A DNA stretch of 64,000 bases from Proteles cristata cristata. Its lineage: Eukaryota > Chordata > Mammalia > Carnivora > Hyaenidae. The notes below the pieces were generated by a model. It had not been told where the DNA came from. It ran no database searches and saw only the letters and a list, made by a program, of their open reading frames with translations. The stretch spans positions 372,001 through 436,000 of the forward strand of contig JAESUZ010003399.1 of assembly GCA_017311185.1 (NCBI GenBank), given 5' to 3'. A program made the translations under genes and the position numbers. Positions 33,608 through 45,527 of the stretch are shown here, piece by piece. The number at the start of each line of letters is the position of its first letter. Positions within the stretch are counted from its first letter, which is position 1.

Positions 33608-34055
33608 TCTTCCAATTTCAGCGTCCCTGACAAGAGGGTATATTTGTTACCATTGCGAAACCTACATTGACACATAATCACCCAAAATCCATAGTTTACA
33701 TTAGGTTCATGCTTGGTGATACATATATGCCGTGGGTTCGGGAAAATGTATAATGCTATGTATTCATCATTGCAGATCATTGTAGCATCATACAGAATAT
33801 TTTCACTGCTCTAAAGCTCATCTGCATTCTTCCTATTCATCTTTATCCCACCCCTTTACCCCTGGCAACCACTGATCTGGCTTCACAGTTTTGCATTTTC
33901 TACCATGTCATACAGGTGGAGGCATTCAGTATGTAGAATTTTTGGATTGGCTTCCTTCATTTAGTAATAGTACATTTAAGTTTCCTCCGTGTCTTTTCAT
34001 GGCTTGAGGGCTTCTTTCTTTTTAGTGCTGAGTAGTATTCCACGGTCTGGCTGTA

Positions 34056-34301
34056 TCACAGTTGATTTATCCGTTCACCAACTGAAGGACAATTTGGCTG
34101 CTTCCAAGTTTTGGCAATTATAAATAAAGCAGCTAAAAGCATCTGCCAGCAGATTTTTGGTGTGGACATTAGGTTTTCAACTCCTTTGAGTAAATACCAA
34201 AGCCTGCAACTGCTGGCTTGTATGATAAGAGTGTTTCGTTTCATAAGAAATTGACACTTTCTTTCAAAGTAGCAGTAGCATTTCTGCCTTCCCACCAACA
34301 A
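34056..34301 (-). pseudogene. L1 ORF2 C-terminal remnant
   Basis: The antisense frame ends in the L1 ORF2p C-terminal region. Visible landmarks are MSTPKICWQ and ALFIIAKTWKQPNCPSVGE, matching the AKTWxxPxCPS landmark also seen at 956-1237. It is flanked by frameshifts, so no functional protein is possible. Confidence 0.75.
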
Positions 34302-34860
34302 TTAATAAGAATTCCTGTTGTTCCATAGCCTCATCAGCACTTGGTGTTGTCAGTGTTCAGATTCTGGCTATTCTATTAGATGTATCCTAGTAACTGACTG
34401 CAGTTTAATTTGTATTTCCCTAATGACTTATGATGTGGAGCATCTTTTCATATGCTTGTTTGCCATTTGTGTATCTTCTTTGGTGAGGTGTCTGTTCAGG
34501 TCTTTGGTACATATTTTAAATAGGTTGTTTTCTTATGAGTTTTGAGAATTCTTTCTATGTTTTGGACAGCAGTCCTTTATCAGATGTGTCTTTGGTGAAC
34601 ATTTTCTTCCAGTCTGTGGATTGCTTTTCTCATTCTCTTGATACTGCCTTTCACAGACCAGAAATTGTTAATGTTTATGAAGTCCAGCATATCTGTAACT
34701 TCTTTCATAGATCAACAGCATACCGAAGGATATTCTGGTTTTCTCTTTTGTTATCTTCTAGGAGTTTTATAGTTTTGTATTTTACATTCAAAACTGTGAT
34801 GTAAACTTTTGTGATGGTAGCTAAGTCTGTGACTATATTCACTTTTTTTCTTTTTCTTTC

Positions 34861-34884
34861 CTTTTTTTTTTTTTTTTTTTTTTA
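34861..34884 (+). repeat. Poly-T tract in the L1 relic
   Basis: About 22 consecutive T residues preceded by T-rich sequence interrupt otherwise collinear L1. It may be the A-tail of a very short truncated insertion on the minus strand or slippage growth. Confidence 0.7.
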
Positions 34885-35171
34885 GCTTGTGGATGACCAA
34901 TTCTCCCAGCATCATTTGTTGAAAACACTATTTTGGTTCCACGGTATTGCCTTTGTTTCATTGTTTCATTGTCAAAAATCCATTGGCTATATTTATGTGA
35001 ACCTATTTCTGGGCTCTCTAATCTGTTCATTGGTTTATTTGTCTCTCCTTTTGCCACAACATCGTCTTGGTTATTGTAGTTTTATAATACGGCTTTAAGT
35101 GGAGTAGCACCAACCCTCCAACTTTGTTCTTCTCCTTTAATACTTTGTTGAATATTACAGGTCTTTTGCCT

Positions 35172-35426
35172 TTCCATGGGTACTTTATTTTTTTTTCACT
35201 TTAAAAAAAATGTTTTATTTATTTCTAGGAGAGAGAGACAGCGTGAGCAGGGGAGGGTCAGAGAGAGAGGGAGTCACAGACTGAAACAGGCTCCAGGCTC
35301 TGAGCTGGCAGTCAGCACAGAGCCCGACGCGGGGCTCGAACCCACGAACCGCAAGATCATGACCTAAGCGAAAGTCGGACGCTTAACCGACTAAGCCACC
35401 CAGGCGCCCCTTCCATGGGTACTTTA
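35172..35426 (-). repeat. Young CAN-SINE (antisense) inside L1, perfect 16-bp TSD
   Basis: SINE 35188-35410. ttccatgggtacttta is exact at 35172-35187 and 35411-35426. On its own strand: ctaagtcggttaagcgtccgactttcgcttag, actgccagctcag, and ctctctcctagaaataaataaaac, so the acceptor-like AG is intact. It is very close to the copies at 46234 and 45538. Confidence 0.97.
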
Positions 35427-35774
35427 AAACCAGTTTGTTGATATCCACAAAATAACTTGCTGGGGTTTTGATTGGGATTGCACTGAATTTTTATATGAAG
35501 TTCTTATCCATGAACATGGGATACCTCTCCATTTGCTTAGATATTCTTTAATTTTGTTCATCAGAGTTTTGTAGCTGGTCTCACATAGATCTTGTACATA
35601 TTTTGTTAGACTTGTGCCTGAGGGTATATTTTTTGGGGGTGGTAATAACTTAAATGGCACTATGTTTTCAGTTTCAAATTCTACTTGTTCATTTCTGGTA
35701 TATAGGAAAGTGATTGGATTTTGTATCTTAAACTTGTATCTTGAAACCTTGTTATAATGATTTATTAGCTCCAA
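35424..35774 (-). pseudogene. L1 ORF2 reverse-transcriptase-downstream remnant
   Basis: The antisense frame of 116 codons retains L1 ORF2p landmarks after the reverse-transcriptase domain: ELINHYNKVSRYKFKIQ, FLYTRNEQ, YKTLMNKIKEYLSKWRGIP and CSWI. These correspond to the INxYSKVAGYKIN, YKTLMKEI, W..IPCSW order of intact L1. It is cut at its 3' side by the SINE insertion. Confidence 0.85.
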
Positions 35775-36163
35775 GAGTTTCTGTTGATTTTTTTTTTATT
35801 TTCTACACACATGATCATAAACAAAGGTAGCTTTATTTCTTCCTTCTTAACCTGTATACCTTTTTTTCTTGTCTTATTGCATTACTAAGAATTTCCAGTA
35901 CAGTATTGAAAAGGAGTGGGGAAGGGGGATCCTTGCTTTGTACCTGATCTTAGTGGGAAGGCTTCAAGTTTCACACCATTAAAGCTAGTATTAGCTATAG
36001 GTTTTTGGTAGGTATCCTTTATCAAGTTCAGAAAACTCCCCTCTATTTCTAGTTTACTGAGAATTTTTATGATGTATGCATGATGATTTTAAACACTTGT
36101 CAAATTCTTTTGCTGCATCTCGTGGTAATCATGTGGGTTTCTTTTTCTTTTTTCCTTTTTAGC

Positions 36164-36370
36164 TTACTGATGTGTAATGGAGTCCATTGATTTTGAATAT
36201 TGAGCCAGCCTTGTATAACTGGAAGAAATCTCACTTGGTTGTTGGGTAAAATTTTTTTCTACACTCTTGGGTTCAATTATTTTCTTGAGAATTTTTGCAT
36301 CTATTTCTTGACAGCTATTGGTCTGAAGTTTCTTTTCTTTGTCTAGTTTTCGTATTAGGCTACAATACAT
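36164..36370 (-). pseudogene. L1 ORF2 reverse-transcriptase fragment, decayed
   Basis: The minus frame covers a part of L1 ORF2 corresponding to the reverse-transcriptase core region, but is badly degraded. DNA-level landmarks (ttgaatattgagccagccttgtataactgg; ctcttgggttcaattattttcttgagaatttttgcatc) are clearer than the protein. Confidence 0.6.
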
Positions 36371-36380
36371 GAGTTAAGAT

Positions 36381-37121
36381 ATCTATTACCCATTTTTGTA
36401 TTTGTGTGTATTTGAACTCTGAATTGTCAAAATGCAAGGGCAATTTTCATGATGAATTTTATTAAACAAGGGGAACATTCTTCTGAAGCTCCTTCTTCAG
36501 TATACAATTGTCCATTCAGTATTAAAAATGGTGGGAAGTAAGGTATAAGCCAGTAACTATTAATAGCTAAACATAAGAGATGTGTGCTTTCCTCAAGCAG
36601 AATTAAAGAAAATGGTAAATAACAATTTTTTGTTTAAGAGAAATTTAGATGAAAAGATGACAGAATAGCAGTAGAACTCTAAGTGTCCTTCCACACTGTA
36701 ATCCACCATCAGTCTTTCTGCTTAAATGACTATGTGAATGTCTTTCTGCCAGAAGTACCTCTTGATCCCGAAACTGCAAACAAAATTTTACATGTCAGGA
36801 TAGAATCTACTTTAGTAATAAAACATCTGATAGTGCCATTTACTATTACAGAGATTATCAAAGATATAATGCCTCACCTTTTCATGGCAAACCATACATG
36901 CAAGTGATCACAAGGCAGAAAATTTTTCTCTTTAATGTGGAATATTTTTTCTCATGTGAGGTGATCCTGATAAGGCTATTGAGAATAAAACCCTTCTGAA
37001 GAAGACTTCAGAAACAGTAGTAAAATTTCAGAGACTTGTGGGTAATGTTGAAGAAGAAAGGGATAAAATTTGATCATTGTTGTTTGTTTTGGGCAGCGAG
37101 CAATATTTTTAAAAGTTGATG
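36381..37121. other. Unique AT-rich sequence
   Basis: No repeat assigned. The plus frame 36683-36907 (74 codons) shows no known domain. Confidence 0.4.
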
Positions 37122-37371
37122 AAGAGATTCAGTGTAATCCTGGGGCACCTGGGTGGCTCCGTCAGCTGAGCATCTGACTTTGACGCAGGTCCTGATTTTG
37201 CCATTTGTGGGTTTGAGCCCCACATTGCTGGTTTGGATCCTCTGTCTCTATCTCTCTGCCACTCCCCCCTACTCTTTCTCTATGTCTCCAGAAAATAAAT
37301 AAGCATAAGTAAAAATAAAAATAATAATAAAAGCAATAATAATAATAATAAAGAGATTCAATGTAATCCTG
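37122..37371 (+). repeat. CAN-SINE (sense), 21-bp TSD with one mismatch
   Basis: SINE 37143-37350. The flanks aagagattca(g/a)tgtaatcctg lie at 37122-37142 and 37351-37371. The body is partly deleted after gagccccacattg, and the tail is an expanded (AAT)n run (about 37318-37350). Confidence 0.94.
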
Positions 37372-38764
37372 AAGAACAAAAACAAAAAAACGTCATGACA
37401 CAAAGTGTGGTATTATGTGCTTGAACAATCCAATTTGAAGAGCAGTTCTCAGGATGAAAACACGTGTTCAGTGTACTGGCTCATAATGCAGTGTTACATG
37501 TGGTTTTCAATGGTCAAAAATGAAATAAGTGGATGTGATCATTGTAGGAACTATATGGATGGACAGAGACTCTAACTGAAAGGAATTGTACTTGGAAGTT
37601 CTTAGGAACAAGTCATTGAGGCTGATAAGGTGGATGTTTGCATAGGTGAGAGTAGGTGTGATTAGGTGCCCTCACTGTGGTTTATAGATCAGGTGGGTGT
37701 TAGTCATGGAGCAATGGATTCTGAAGTGGACAGTCTCTGCATTCTGGATTGGAACCCTAAGTCCAGAATTTTGAGGGCTCTATTTGAAATCTTTATCTAA
37801 GTAGTCTAATTGACAGGGAGCGCACTAGAATTGGAGGTATCTAGATGGCAGGTGGAGTTGTAGATGGAGGGGACACAGAGTCCTGAGCAGTTTGAGAAAT
37901 AGCAGAAGAGCAGAGATAGTAGATTCTCTATTAAGCCTAATTATGGAAAGTGTGAGAAATATTCTCCTGGTGCAATCCTGAGTGTAACAATATGTTTTTT
38001 TTTTCCTGTACCAAAATTAGCATGCCCACAACCTCCTGAACTGATGCCAGGATTAGTGTGTGGGGAAGTAGAAAGGACTCCTTCGCACAAGCATAGATGC
38101 AGAAGCAGAGACAAAAATCTTCATCCTTGTCAACTGGCTTTGAATTTCTCTTGCACCCTCTCAAGCACAGAGTCTGCACCTCCGTTTATGGTAGAATCAG
38201 TCTTGTAGAATTATGGGCTCTCCTGGAAAACAAAACATATAAAAGAAAGTCATAAAAAAGAGAGCCTGCGACTCTGGTATTTTAAAGCGACTAACTTTGT
38301 CTAGAGATCTTTATAAGCTGGGCCAGGGACAATTAGGGAATGAGAGATCTAAGTAAGATGAAGGTAATTGTTTATTCCTGCTCGTACTTTCCCAGCATCT
38401 CAGGCATTCCTCAGAGATGGCATTTTTTTAAAAATTTTGAGAGCTGGGTTTTAGGGGAATGTTTTAAACATTGATTCTCGTGTTCTCATTCTCCTACTGC
38501 GGTCTGCCAGAATGCTGTACTCAGCTGTTGCAATCTGCTCAGCCCTATTTTATAAAAGGGGAACTCATCTCAAACGAAACTCTTTCTCTTCCTCTACGTT
38601 TCTTCAACAATATAATTCACAAAGGAATAAAGGTGTCAGATTTCATGGGTTTTTTTTTAACCTAAAAAATATAGGCATTTGGTAAAATCTACTTTTAGAT
38701 AGATGATCAAACTCAAGATATTTATATGTTGTCTTCCCTTCCTTGGGCATCATTTTGCTCCATC
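37372..38764. other. Unique sequence
   Basis: No repeat I can name with confidence. The minus frame 37937-38179 has no signature. Confidence 0.4.
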
Positions 38765-38900
38765 ACCTATTGTTTATTAATTTATTTAAATATAGAGGGC
38801 GCTCACCATGTTCAAGATAATAGACACTATGCCAACACTGGGACTAGAGTTCTAAAAAAGATATATTCTCTGTTTTCATGGAGCTTTGTTTTTTTTGTAA
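38765..38900 (-). mobile_element. L2 3' end (antisense)
   Basis: attaatttatttaaatatagagggcgctcaccatgttcaagataatagacactatgccaacactgggactagag ... ttctctgttttcatggagctttg follows the antisense L2 tail (caaatatttattgagcgcctactatg...ccctgccctcatggagctt). Confidence 0.7.
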
Positions 38901-39039
38901 ATTCTTTGTAAATGTGTAAATTCCTCTAGGAAAATGAGTTCAAAAGCCAATTAACCCAAGTGGGAGCAACAGATCGCTTGGAACTGCGGTCACCTGAGTT
39001 CCTCAAGATCAAGCAAAAAGAAGCTTTTAAAACGGAGCT

Positions 39040-39225
39040 GAACTTGAACCCCATGTGTCACTGATTAGCCATGGGCTCATGGTCACATATTTGATTTCTC
39101 ACAGCTCAGGTTTTTGCAACTATAATTTAGCTGCCTTTCCGTATTGTGGTAAGAGAAGAGATGTCAAGTTGTGCCTGACCATGGTGGGGCGTTAACAAAT
39201 GTTAGCGATCTTTCCTCCTCCCATT
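39040..39225 (+). repeat. MIR (sense)
   Basis: ctgaacttgaaccccatgtgtcactgattagccatgggctcatggtcac ... tttgatttctcacagctcagg ... gtgcctgaccatggtggggcgttaacaaatgttagc keeps the MIR order from core to 3' end with a diverged centre. Confidence 0.68.
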
Positions 39226-41309
39226 TTCTTCAAGAACTATGAGAATATCTTTATACCCTGCTTTATTCCATTCATATGTTACTTGTCCTGTCCATACAGC
39301 TATTTTATTATGCTACTAACTGGATAAATACCTTCAAAATATTGATAATTACTGAATCAAAATGGAAAGTTCAGGAATGTATCATTGGAATATCTGAGCA
39401 ATTCAAAAGGGTATGAGTCTGCCAGGGTGAGTTTATATGATTAAAAGAAAAGTATGGTGCAGTGTTTTTTTGGCCATTGGCAAGCTTTGGTCTAGTATGT
39501 AATTGCATCTATGCACAGGAAGATTTTCTGCTTGTGAAGATGTCTTCATTTTTTCATGTATCCTTTTGACACATTCACAGAAAGACTCTGCTGATTTATG
39601 TAAACAACCATGTGTAATGGGTGATTGAATAGGACTTTGCCAGACCAGATACCTTGAATGGTGCTCAATGAGAGAAGAGGTAATTAATCCCCCATATTCA
39701 AAAGGGAAGTACTGAATTTCCCCTTGTTGGGCTGAATAACACAGAGCTCTCCTATGGGGGCAGCCTCATCCCTCCATCCAAATAGCCCAAAGAATGAGCA
39801 GCCGTAGGATGAAAAGAGGTCACCTGTACCGCCGGTGGTGTGGCAGTGATGTGCTTAGAAGATGCTGAAGGAAGTAGCGAATCTGGGGCTGCTTTGAAGA
39901 AAGGAAGTCCAAGAGAGTGCCTGGCACGATGGGGCTGCGGGGAAGGAGGTGTGGGTATGGGAGCTGGTGTCAGGAGGGAGTACACAGAAGTGAGAGAGCT
40001 CTCCACATGTCTCTGGGAAGCATGGGCTGTCCACATTCCATGAGGTTCTGAGGACCCCACATATCTGCATCTGGGGAAGAGCCTAGCAGGTGGACATCTG
40101 TCCCTCAAAAAGCCCCTGTAATTTATTGGAACAGAAGCAATCAAGTAAGACGTGTATATGTTCTCAAGTCCTTCCTCACTCTCGCTAGCCTTGGCAGAAG
40201 GAGCGGAGAGCTAAACAAAACAGGAACAGCCTATATTTTCTTCCACACTGAAGGCCCCTTAGCTGGGGATCAGCCTGAGCCTGGGAATGCACAGAAGCTT
40301 TAAATCAGACTTAAGGGATTTTATAACCCTTAAGGTAAGTCTTACTTTCTCAGAGATGCTCATAATAGAAACTGGCCAGAAGTCAATGTTAGGGTGAAAG
40401 ATGATATTCCCTGTGGGAAGCCGTGAGGAGAGAAAACTACAGCTTTCTGCTTCTCACACTCAGCCAAGCTCAAGCCCTCCCTACGGTTCTGAGACCTTCA
40501 CGGAACTCTGATCATGGGCTGTGAGGAGCCTAATCTCCAGATGCCACCGGAGCTGAAAAATGGGCCTGATTCAAAGAGGAAACTTCGAACCCTGTTCCCA
40601 TGCTCACTGCCATTATGGTTCAATGAGTTCAAATCCCTCACCTACATGTAGCTTTCTGCAAAGAGATTAGACTTTGTATTATTTTCCTTGTGCTGGACGT
40701 CAGCTCAGAATTAATCTTATAATATAGATTTGAGTCATCAGAGCCACTTAATTAGAGATCCTTAATACTCAAGGGATGAAGGGAAAATCCCAACTATGTC
40801 ACCCTATTTCTTCCACTCACATTAGTCACAGAGCCTTGGATGCCCACTGAAGGTGCTGGGGGCACACCTGCTGGTATTTGTAGTTCAAGAGGCCCCTTCC
40901 CTCGAGCTTGGTGACCATACACATACATGCATTGTATGCATTGATCTGCAAGCACAGAATTTGTCAGGGAAAAGGACTGACCTCAGAGGGGGTGGAATCC
41001 TGACAGAAATACTGAGAAAACCACACTTTCTAGAACTTTACTGCGTGTGTCTTCACTCAACTCTGAATTCTTTGAGTTGAGGGGCTTAGGGACACCAACT
41101 GCATACTGAGAGCTTAGTTTCTAGAAACAAAATATTGAGGCTAATGGCCAAGTATTTTTTAGTGATTCACCAATATGCTTTATGAATGATAGTATGGATA
41201 AAACATATCTGATAATAAAATTAAAGGAAAAATAATTGTCCATTCTGTTATCATCAGCAAAGTAGTTAAAATGCATGAATTGGAGGGATATATACCTCGT
41301 CCCTTGCAC
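39226..41309. other. Unique sequence
   Basis: About 2 kb with no assigned repeat. The longest frame is minus 39752-40144 (130 codons, proline/serine-rich); it has no domain, and a plus frame overlaps it. Confidence 0.42.
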
Positions 41310-41485
41310 GCCTGATTTCACTTAGTCTTCATATCAGGTATTACTCCCAGGATGAAACTACAATTTAGTGCCATTGGATAACTTTCCCAAGATCATGCAG
41401 CTCCTTGGTGGCAAAGGCTGGATTCTATTCCAGCTGTTGCTGATTCCAAAGTGCATGCTCTTAGCCACAGAGTGATAGTACCCTA
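41310..41485 (-). repeat. MIR (antisense)
   Basis: cacttagtcttcatatcaggtattactcccaggatgaaac ... ataactttcccaagatcatgcagctccttggtggcaaaggctggattctattcc ... gtgcatgctcttagccac matches antisense MIR through its 5' half. Confidence 0.78.
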
Positions 41486-42294
41486 CACGTTTGGATAGAA
41501 CTTGGTGAGACTTCTTCAATCAAACCCCAGGGTGATGCCTCATCACTATCTGAAGAGTTTATACCCAATGGTGAACATTTATTAGATGCCTCCTTTTGTA
41601 ATAATTCCCCATTTCCTTACAATCCACTTGCCGAATGAGACAAGCAATCTGAATGTCTCTTAGTCAATGGAAAATTTGGGTTGCTAGGTGGCAGCCTTGC
41701 CGGTTATGGGGGGTGGAGAGCAATTGTAAGAAAAGAGGGAGACGGTATCATCAATAGAAAAGAGAACTGCAGTGAATGACAGGGGAAAGAAGTAATTTTT
41801 AAGGTGAAGAGAGAGAGGGAGGAAAGAGTGTGGGAGAAGCAGTGTGCACCTCAGCCCTGCACTAGCCGAGATACCTGAGAGGAAAGCGGGGGCTGGGACC
41901 AGGACACAGGGATGTAGTGGATGATGTTCGCACATGAACTCACAGGGAGAAAGTTAGGAAAGCCTGAGAAGAGACTGAAAAATATACTCACCCCTTTCCC
42001 TACCTCAGAAATTTGCAAAATGTAGCTTCCTGGAAATCACGGCCTAAGTCAGAAGGCAAAAGGCGAAAAAATCGTAAGACATGGGACAAGAAATTTATTG
42101 AGCATTTGAATGGAGGACCAGATAAAGGCAAAATAAATGAGCCCAAATCTGTTATAATCCACAGCTAAGCCAGATGAATAGCAAGCATTTTACTGACACT
42201 ACAAAAAAACAATCAATCTTTAAAACTGGGTGGAGTGTGGGGAGGAAATAATAAAGGAAAATTAATTTACAAATACAAGGTTCTTACATTCTTC
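41486..42294. other. Unique sequence
   Basis: No gene or repeat assigned; purine-rich around 41795-41840. Confidence 0.4.
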
Positions 42295-42720
42295 AAGACA
42301 TTGAAGCATACTTCATATCCATACCGAATACCTTGTATTCATCAAGATATTGTACTTCTTCAGGGTGCATCCATGGTTAGCAGGCTTCAGAATTTCCTCC
42401 CTGTTTAAGGCTGAATAATGGTCCATGCGTGCATAGACCACACTTTGTTTATTTAATCCTCTGTAGATGGACATTTGGGCTGTTTTCACCTTTTGGCTCT
42501 TGTAAATACTGTTTCTATGAAGATGAGTGCAAAAATATCTCTTTGAGTTCACACTTCCAGTTCTGTTGAGTATATATATATATCCAGAGGAAAATTTGCT
42601 GGATCATATAATAATTCCATTTATATTTTTGAGAAACAGCCATAGCACTTTCCTCAGTGGCTGAATCACTCTACCCTCCTATCAGCAGTACATCATATTT
42701 TGTTCGATTGGTTATAAAAC
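42295..42720 (-). mobile_element. Ancient L1 ORF2 C-terminal/3' fragment (antisense)
   Basis: Plus-strand landmarks: ggctgaataatggtccatgcg, accacactttgtttatttaatcc, tgtagatggacatttgggctgttttcacc, atatatatccagagg, ttgctggatcatataataattcc, cagtggctgaatcac. These are the antisense L1 ORF2 C-terminal series. Confidence 0.88.
42313..42552 (-). pseudogene. L1 ORF2 C-terminal remnant
   Basis: An 80-codon antisense frame carries QMSIYRGLNKQSVVYARMDH then YSALNREEILKPANHG, equivalent to the L1 ORF2p C-terminal INKQSVVYAxxxYYSAxxxEEI series. It is a fragment only; this copy is unrelated in position to the long relic at 33485. Confidence 0.85.
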
Positions 42721-42894
42721 CACTTATTTTCCAAGGGATGGCAAAAGTTTGCACGTCTCCCAGACTGCGTTTCCCCCTGCACAGATTCAGTGCTCGCCCT
42801 TAAGCCGTGGGTTCTCCTTGGCTGGTGGCTATTCTAAAGTTTCCTTGGTGGGCTAGAAAACATGCTAGGAGCAGAGTACTCATGATTTTTCCAA

Positions 42895-43000
42895 ATGTGT
42901 TCTGCAAATATTATGTCACTTGATCCTTGGAACCCTGTGAAAAAGACATCATTATTATTCCCATACTCATCTTATAGGTCACTTATTGGTGCTGACTGGC
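42895..43000 (-). repeat. MIR fragment (antisense)
   Basis: caaatattatgtcacttgatccttggaaccctgtgaaaaagacatcattattattcccatactcatcttatagg matches antisense MIR (atttaatcctcacaacaaccctatgaggtaggtactattattatccccattttacag). Confidence 0.65.
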
Positions 43001-44929
43001 TTGTGTGCCTTGCAACGTGCAATGTACTGTAGAAGGTGTGTGGTGCTTGACATTGAACCCGTCTGCCTGCCCTGCCATTCTGACTTTTGACAAACACTGT
43101 GACATTTTTCTGTGATGAGTAGCTATCTGGGCTCCATGGCCAGGGTCCAGGCTTGAGCCGGCCTGTGACACAAGCCAACAGGCTCGTGTCTGCCTGGTTC
43201 AAATCATCTCTTCTTGCTGTCACATGCCATCATTTAGACTCACTTATTAAAAATTTCATTTCTTTGCAAAATGAATCTATACCTTCCCCTCCCCCCTCTC
43301 CCACAAAAAGCCAACTTCTAGTGCAGTGGCGAAGATGAAGAAAATGTGAGGCAAGCTGAGGATTCTTTGCCAGGACGTACAAATGAGTAAATTAGAGAGA
43401 GAAATGAATTCAGCAATGGCTCAGATCTGAGGAATGAACAAGTTCACCAATTTCTCCCTACAGAAATGAGAAAAAGACATTTGTGAAACTGCGGTAAATG
43501 ATCCAGCCAGTGAAAAAATTGCTCATCAAGTGAGAGATAAGACTTAAGTGAAAACTGAAGAGGGGGTTAATGTGTAGAGTGAGAATATGCACAGGAAACA
43601 CAAGACTTATGATGGAAACAGGAATCGGCAGAAAGCCCAGATCCTGTACAAACATTTCCACGAAGCAACAGATGGGGAAGGCTCCAGTGTGGCTTCTCAA
43701 CCAACCTTTGCTGTGAGTAAAGTTGATTTAAAGCTTGAAGAAGCATTTTTTTCATCCTTGGATTATACGAAGTAAGTGGGGGAAAATAGCACCAATAAAC
43801 CTCTTGGTTGATGACCAGTTTTCCACTACACCCAGAAATATCCTAAAAGGGAAATGTGGTAGACCAGAAGAAGACAGCGATGCTAGTTTCAAAACCTCCA
43901 CTGGACTAAGAGTCTTCGCGAACATAGGACTCCATGAGGAGTGAAAACTAAGATTAAAAGGAGCCAAAGACCATCTTCTGGGCTTTGGGGATGTGATAAG
44001 CTCTGTGGTTGAGCCAAGTTTGCCCCACCCTTCCTCAGGCTCCCGGGCATTTAGAATCAAGGATGAGAACGTCATGTCCACATAATATCAGTGCTGAAAA
44101 CACTATGCTGGAACACGGCACATTTCCTTTTGTTCAGGACAACTTTTTTTTTTTTTTCAAAGTGGAATTTGGACTTCTATGGGTCTCAAGACCTCATGTT
44201 AGAGACGGGGATATGGAGAAAGAAATCACATCAGTAAAGGATGATGGAGCCATGATTCCAGTACAGACTAGACTGACTCCACAGTCTACACTCATTCCAC
44301 TATTCCCTACGAATGTTCAGTAGTTGGGTCAAGCAAACTTGTTTCCCCAAAACCTTGAAATCGGGGCTGAGACATGGATAGGTACAGAGCTCTTCTGGGG
44401 TCCCCTCCAGCCTACCCCTTTCCCCCACCTACTGCTGGGGAGCAGGAGGGAGTTGGTGGAATGGTACATCTACCTAGGCACATCGTGGATAATAGAGCAA
44501 ACTCCCATAATGTGTTAAGCTCCATTTTGATTGTATATGTTTTAAAGATTTTTTTCTATCAATACTGCTCACAATTTAATTACAATAATTAACATAGTTT
44601 TCCAATATTATTTTTGCATTTGATTATATGCCTAAAAATGTTGCAGCTGTGTTTACCTATATGCCTTTTGTCTTAGGCTTCATTTAAAATGAGAAGTAAA
44701 TATCATTTTTATATATAGCTTTCCACTTGCTTTGTGAACTATTTTCATAACACCCCAATTTAGCCACACACATCCTCTGCTGTGCTCAGAGCTCTCCAAT
44801 TAGGGTAAGAGCGGGACAGAAATCAGGGGACAGCATCAGTTCCCTGGCCCCAACAGGCGATGTTTCCAAGTGCTAGCAAAATAAATATATTTTTCTTCAT
44901 AAAAACAATGTAGATAATTTGCAGTCATA
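43001..44929. other. Unique sequence
   Basis: Nearly 2 kb without a recognised repeat. Frames such as 43752-44081 (minus) and 44009-44323 (plus) have no domain. A poly-T run lies at 44145-44157. Confidence 0.42.
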
Positions 44930-45527
44930 TTTGGCTACCCATAGCTTTGCAGGCAAAATGGAACAAAACAAAATCCATTTTTTTTTGGCTACTCTACCTC
45001 AGAGGAGGGAAAAAAGAAAATGAGTTGCTGACCAGAAGCCAATTTCATCTTGACTGTTCAGAAAAAAAAAGAAGAAGAAGAAGACGAAGAAAGAAAAAAA
45101 GCCTTTTAAAGACCACATGGCACAATTAAACAGCAGAACAGAGCATAAAGCTGCTTCTCAATTTAGAGTCTGGGTTTGGGCTGTAACACATTGGTGGTCG
45201 ATAAACAGCAGGGAAGCAGCAAGGATTTCACTTGTCAAATTGGCTTCCTCCTTAAACCTGGGCGAGAGGTGTTACTGCCTGAAACTATTGACAGAATTCA
45301 GGGTCCTGAAGGCAGAGAAGTAAGAGCGGCTCATTCAAATACATGTAGTGGACTTGGAACACATTAACTGCCGATTGCGATTAATTATTTCAGTGAAGGT
45401 TGAAGAGACTGTGACAATATAAATGCATGGAAGCCAATCATAAAATTGTGAAACACACCTAAATAATACATCTGCTGCAAAGTCTGGGCATTAGCATATT
45501 TTCATTCTTAAGCTCGTTTAGTATTTC
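44930..45527. other. Unique, repeat-free segment; possible conserved noncoding element
   Basis: Between repeat-rich blocks this 600-bp stretch contains only a small A/GAA run (45060-45101). 45105-45520 has a composition and word content typical of noncoding regulatory DNA (gattgcgattaattatttcag, aatataaatgcatgg, ccaatcataaaattgtg). Inference only. Confidence 0.33.
45060..45101 (+). repeat. A-rich (GAA)n microsatellite
   Basis: A-run followed by gaagaagaagaagac and aaagaaaaaaag. The frame read through it (44947-45129) is meaningless. Confidence 0.8.

Larger units (their letters stand above)
33485..36380 (-). mobile_element. Long ancient L1M (L1MA/L1MB-like) relic, antisense, about 2.9 kb
   Basis: Read on the minus strand this is ORF2 followed by the 3' UTR. 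Landmarks on the plus strand include agcaaaattgagagg, ctacattgacacataatcacccaaaatcc, cccctggcaaccactgatc, tttcatggcttgagggc, cagtcctttatcagatgtgtc, ctcccagcatcatttgttg, ccatgaacatgggatacc and gttataatgatttattagctcc. All are in L1 order with internal deletions. It is interrupted by the CG/CA repeat, a 24-bp poly-T and a young SINE. Many frameshifts make it dead. Confidence 0.92.

Noticed and set aside
33365..33780. Minus frames beginning with CVCVCVCV-type peptide
   Set aside because: They are read-through of the (CA)n tract into L1 3' UTR.
39752..40144. 130-codon minus frame rich in proline and serine
   Set aside because: Low-complexity composition, no recognisable family, and a plus frame overlaps it; consistent with chance in GC-richer DNA.
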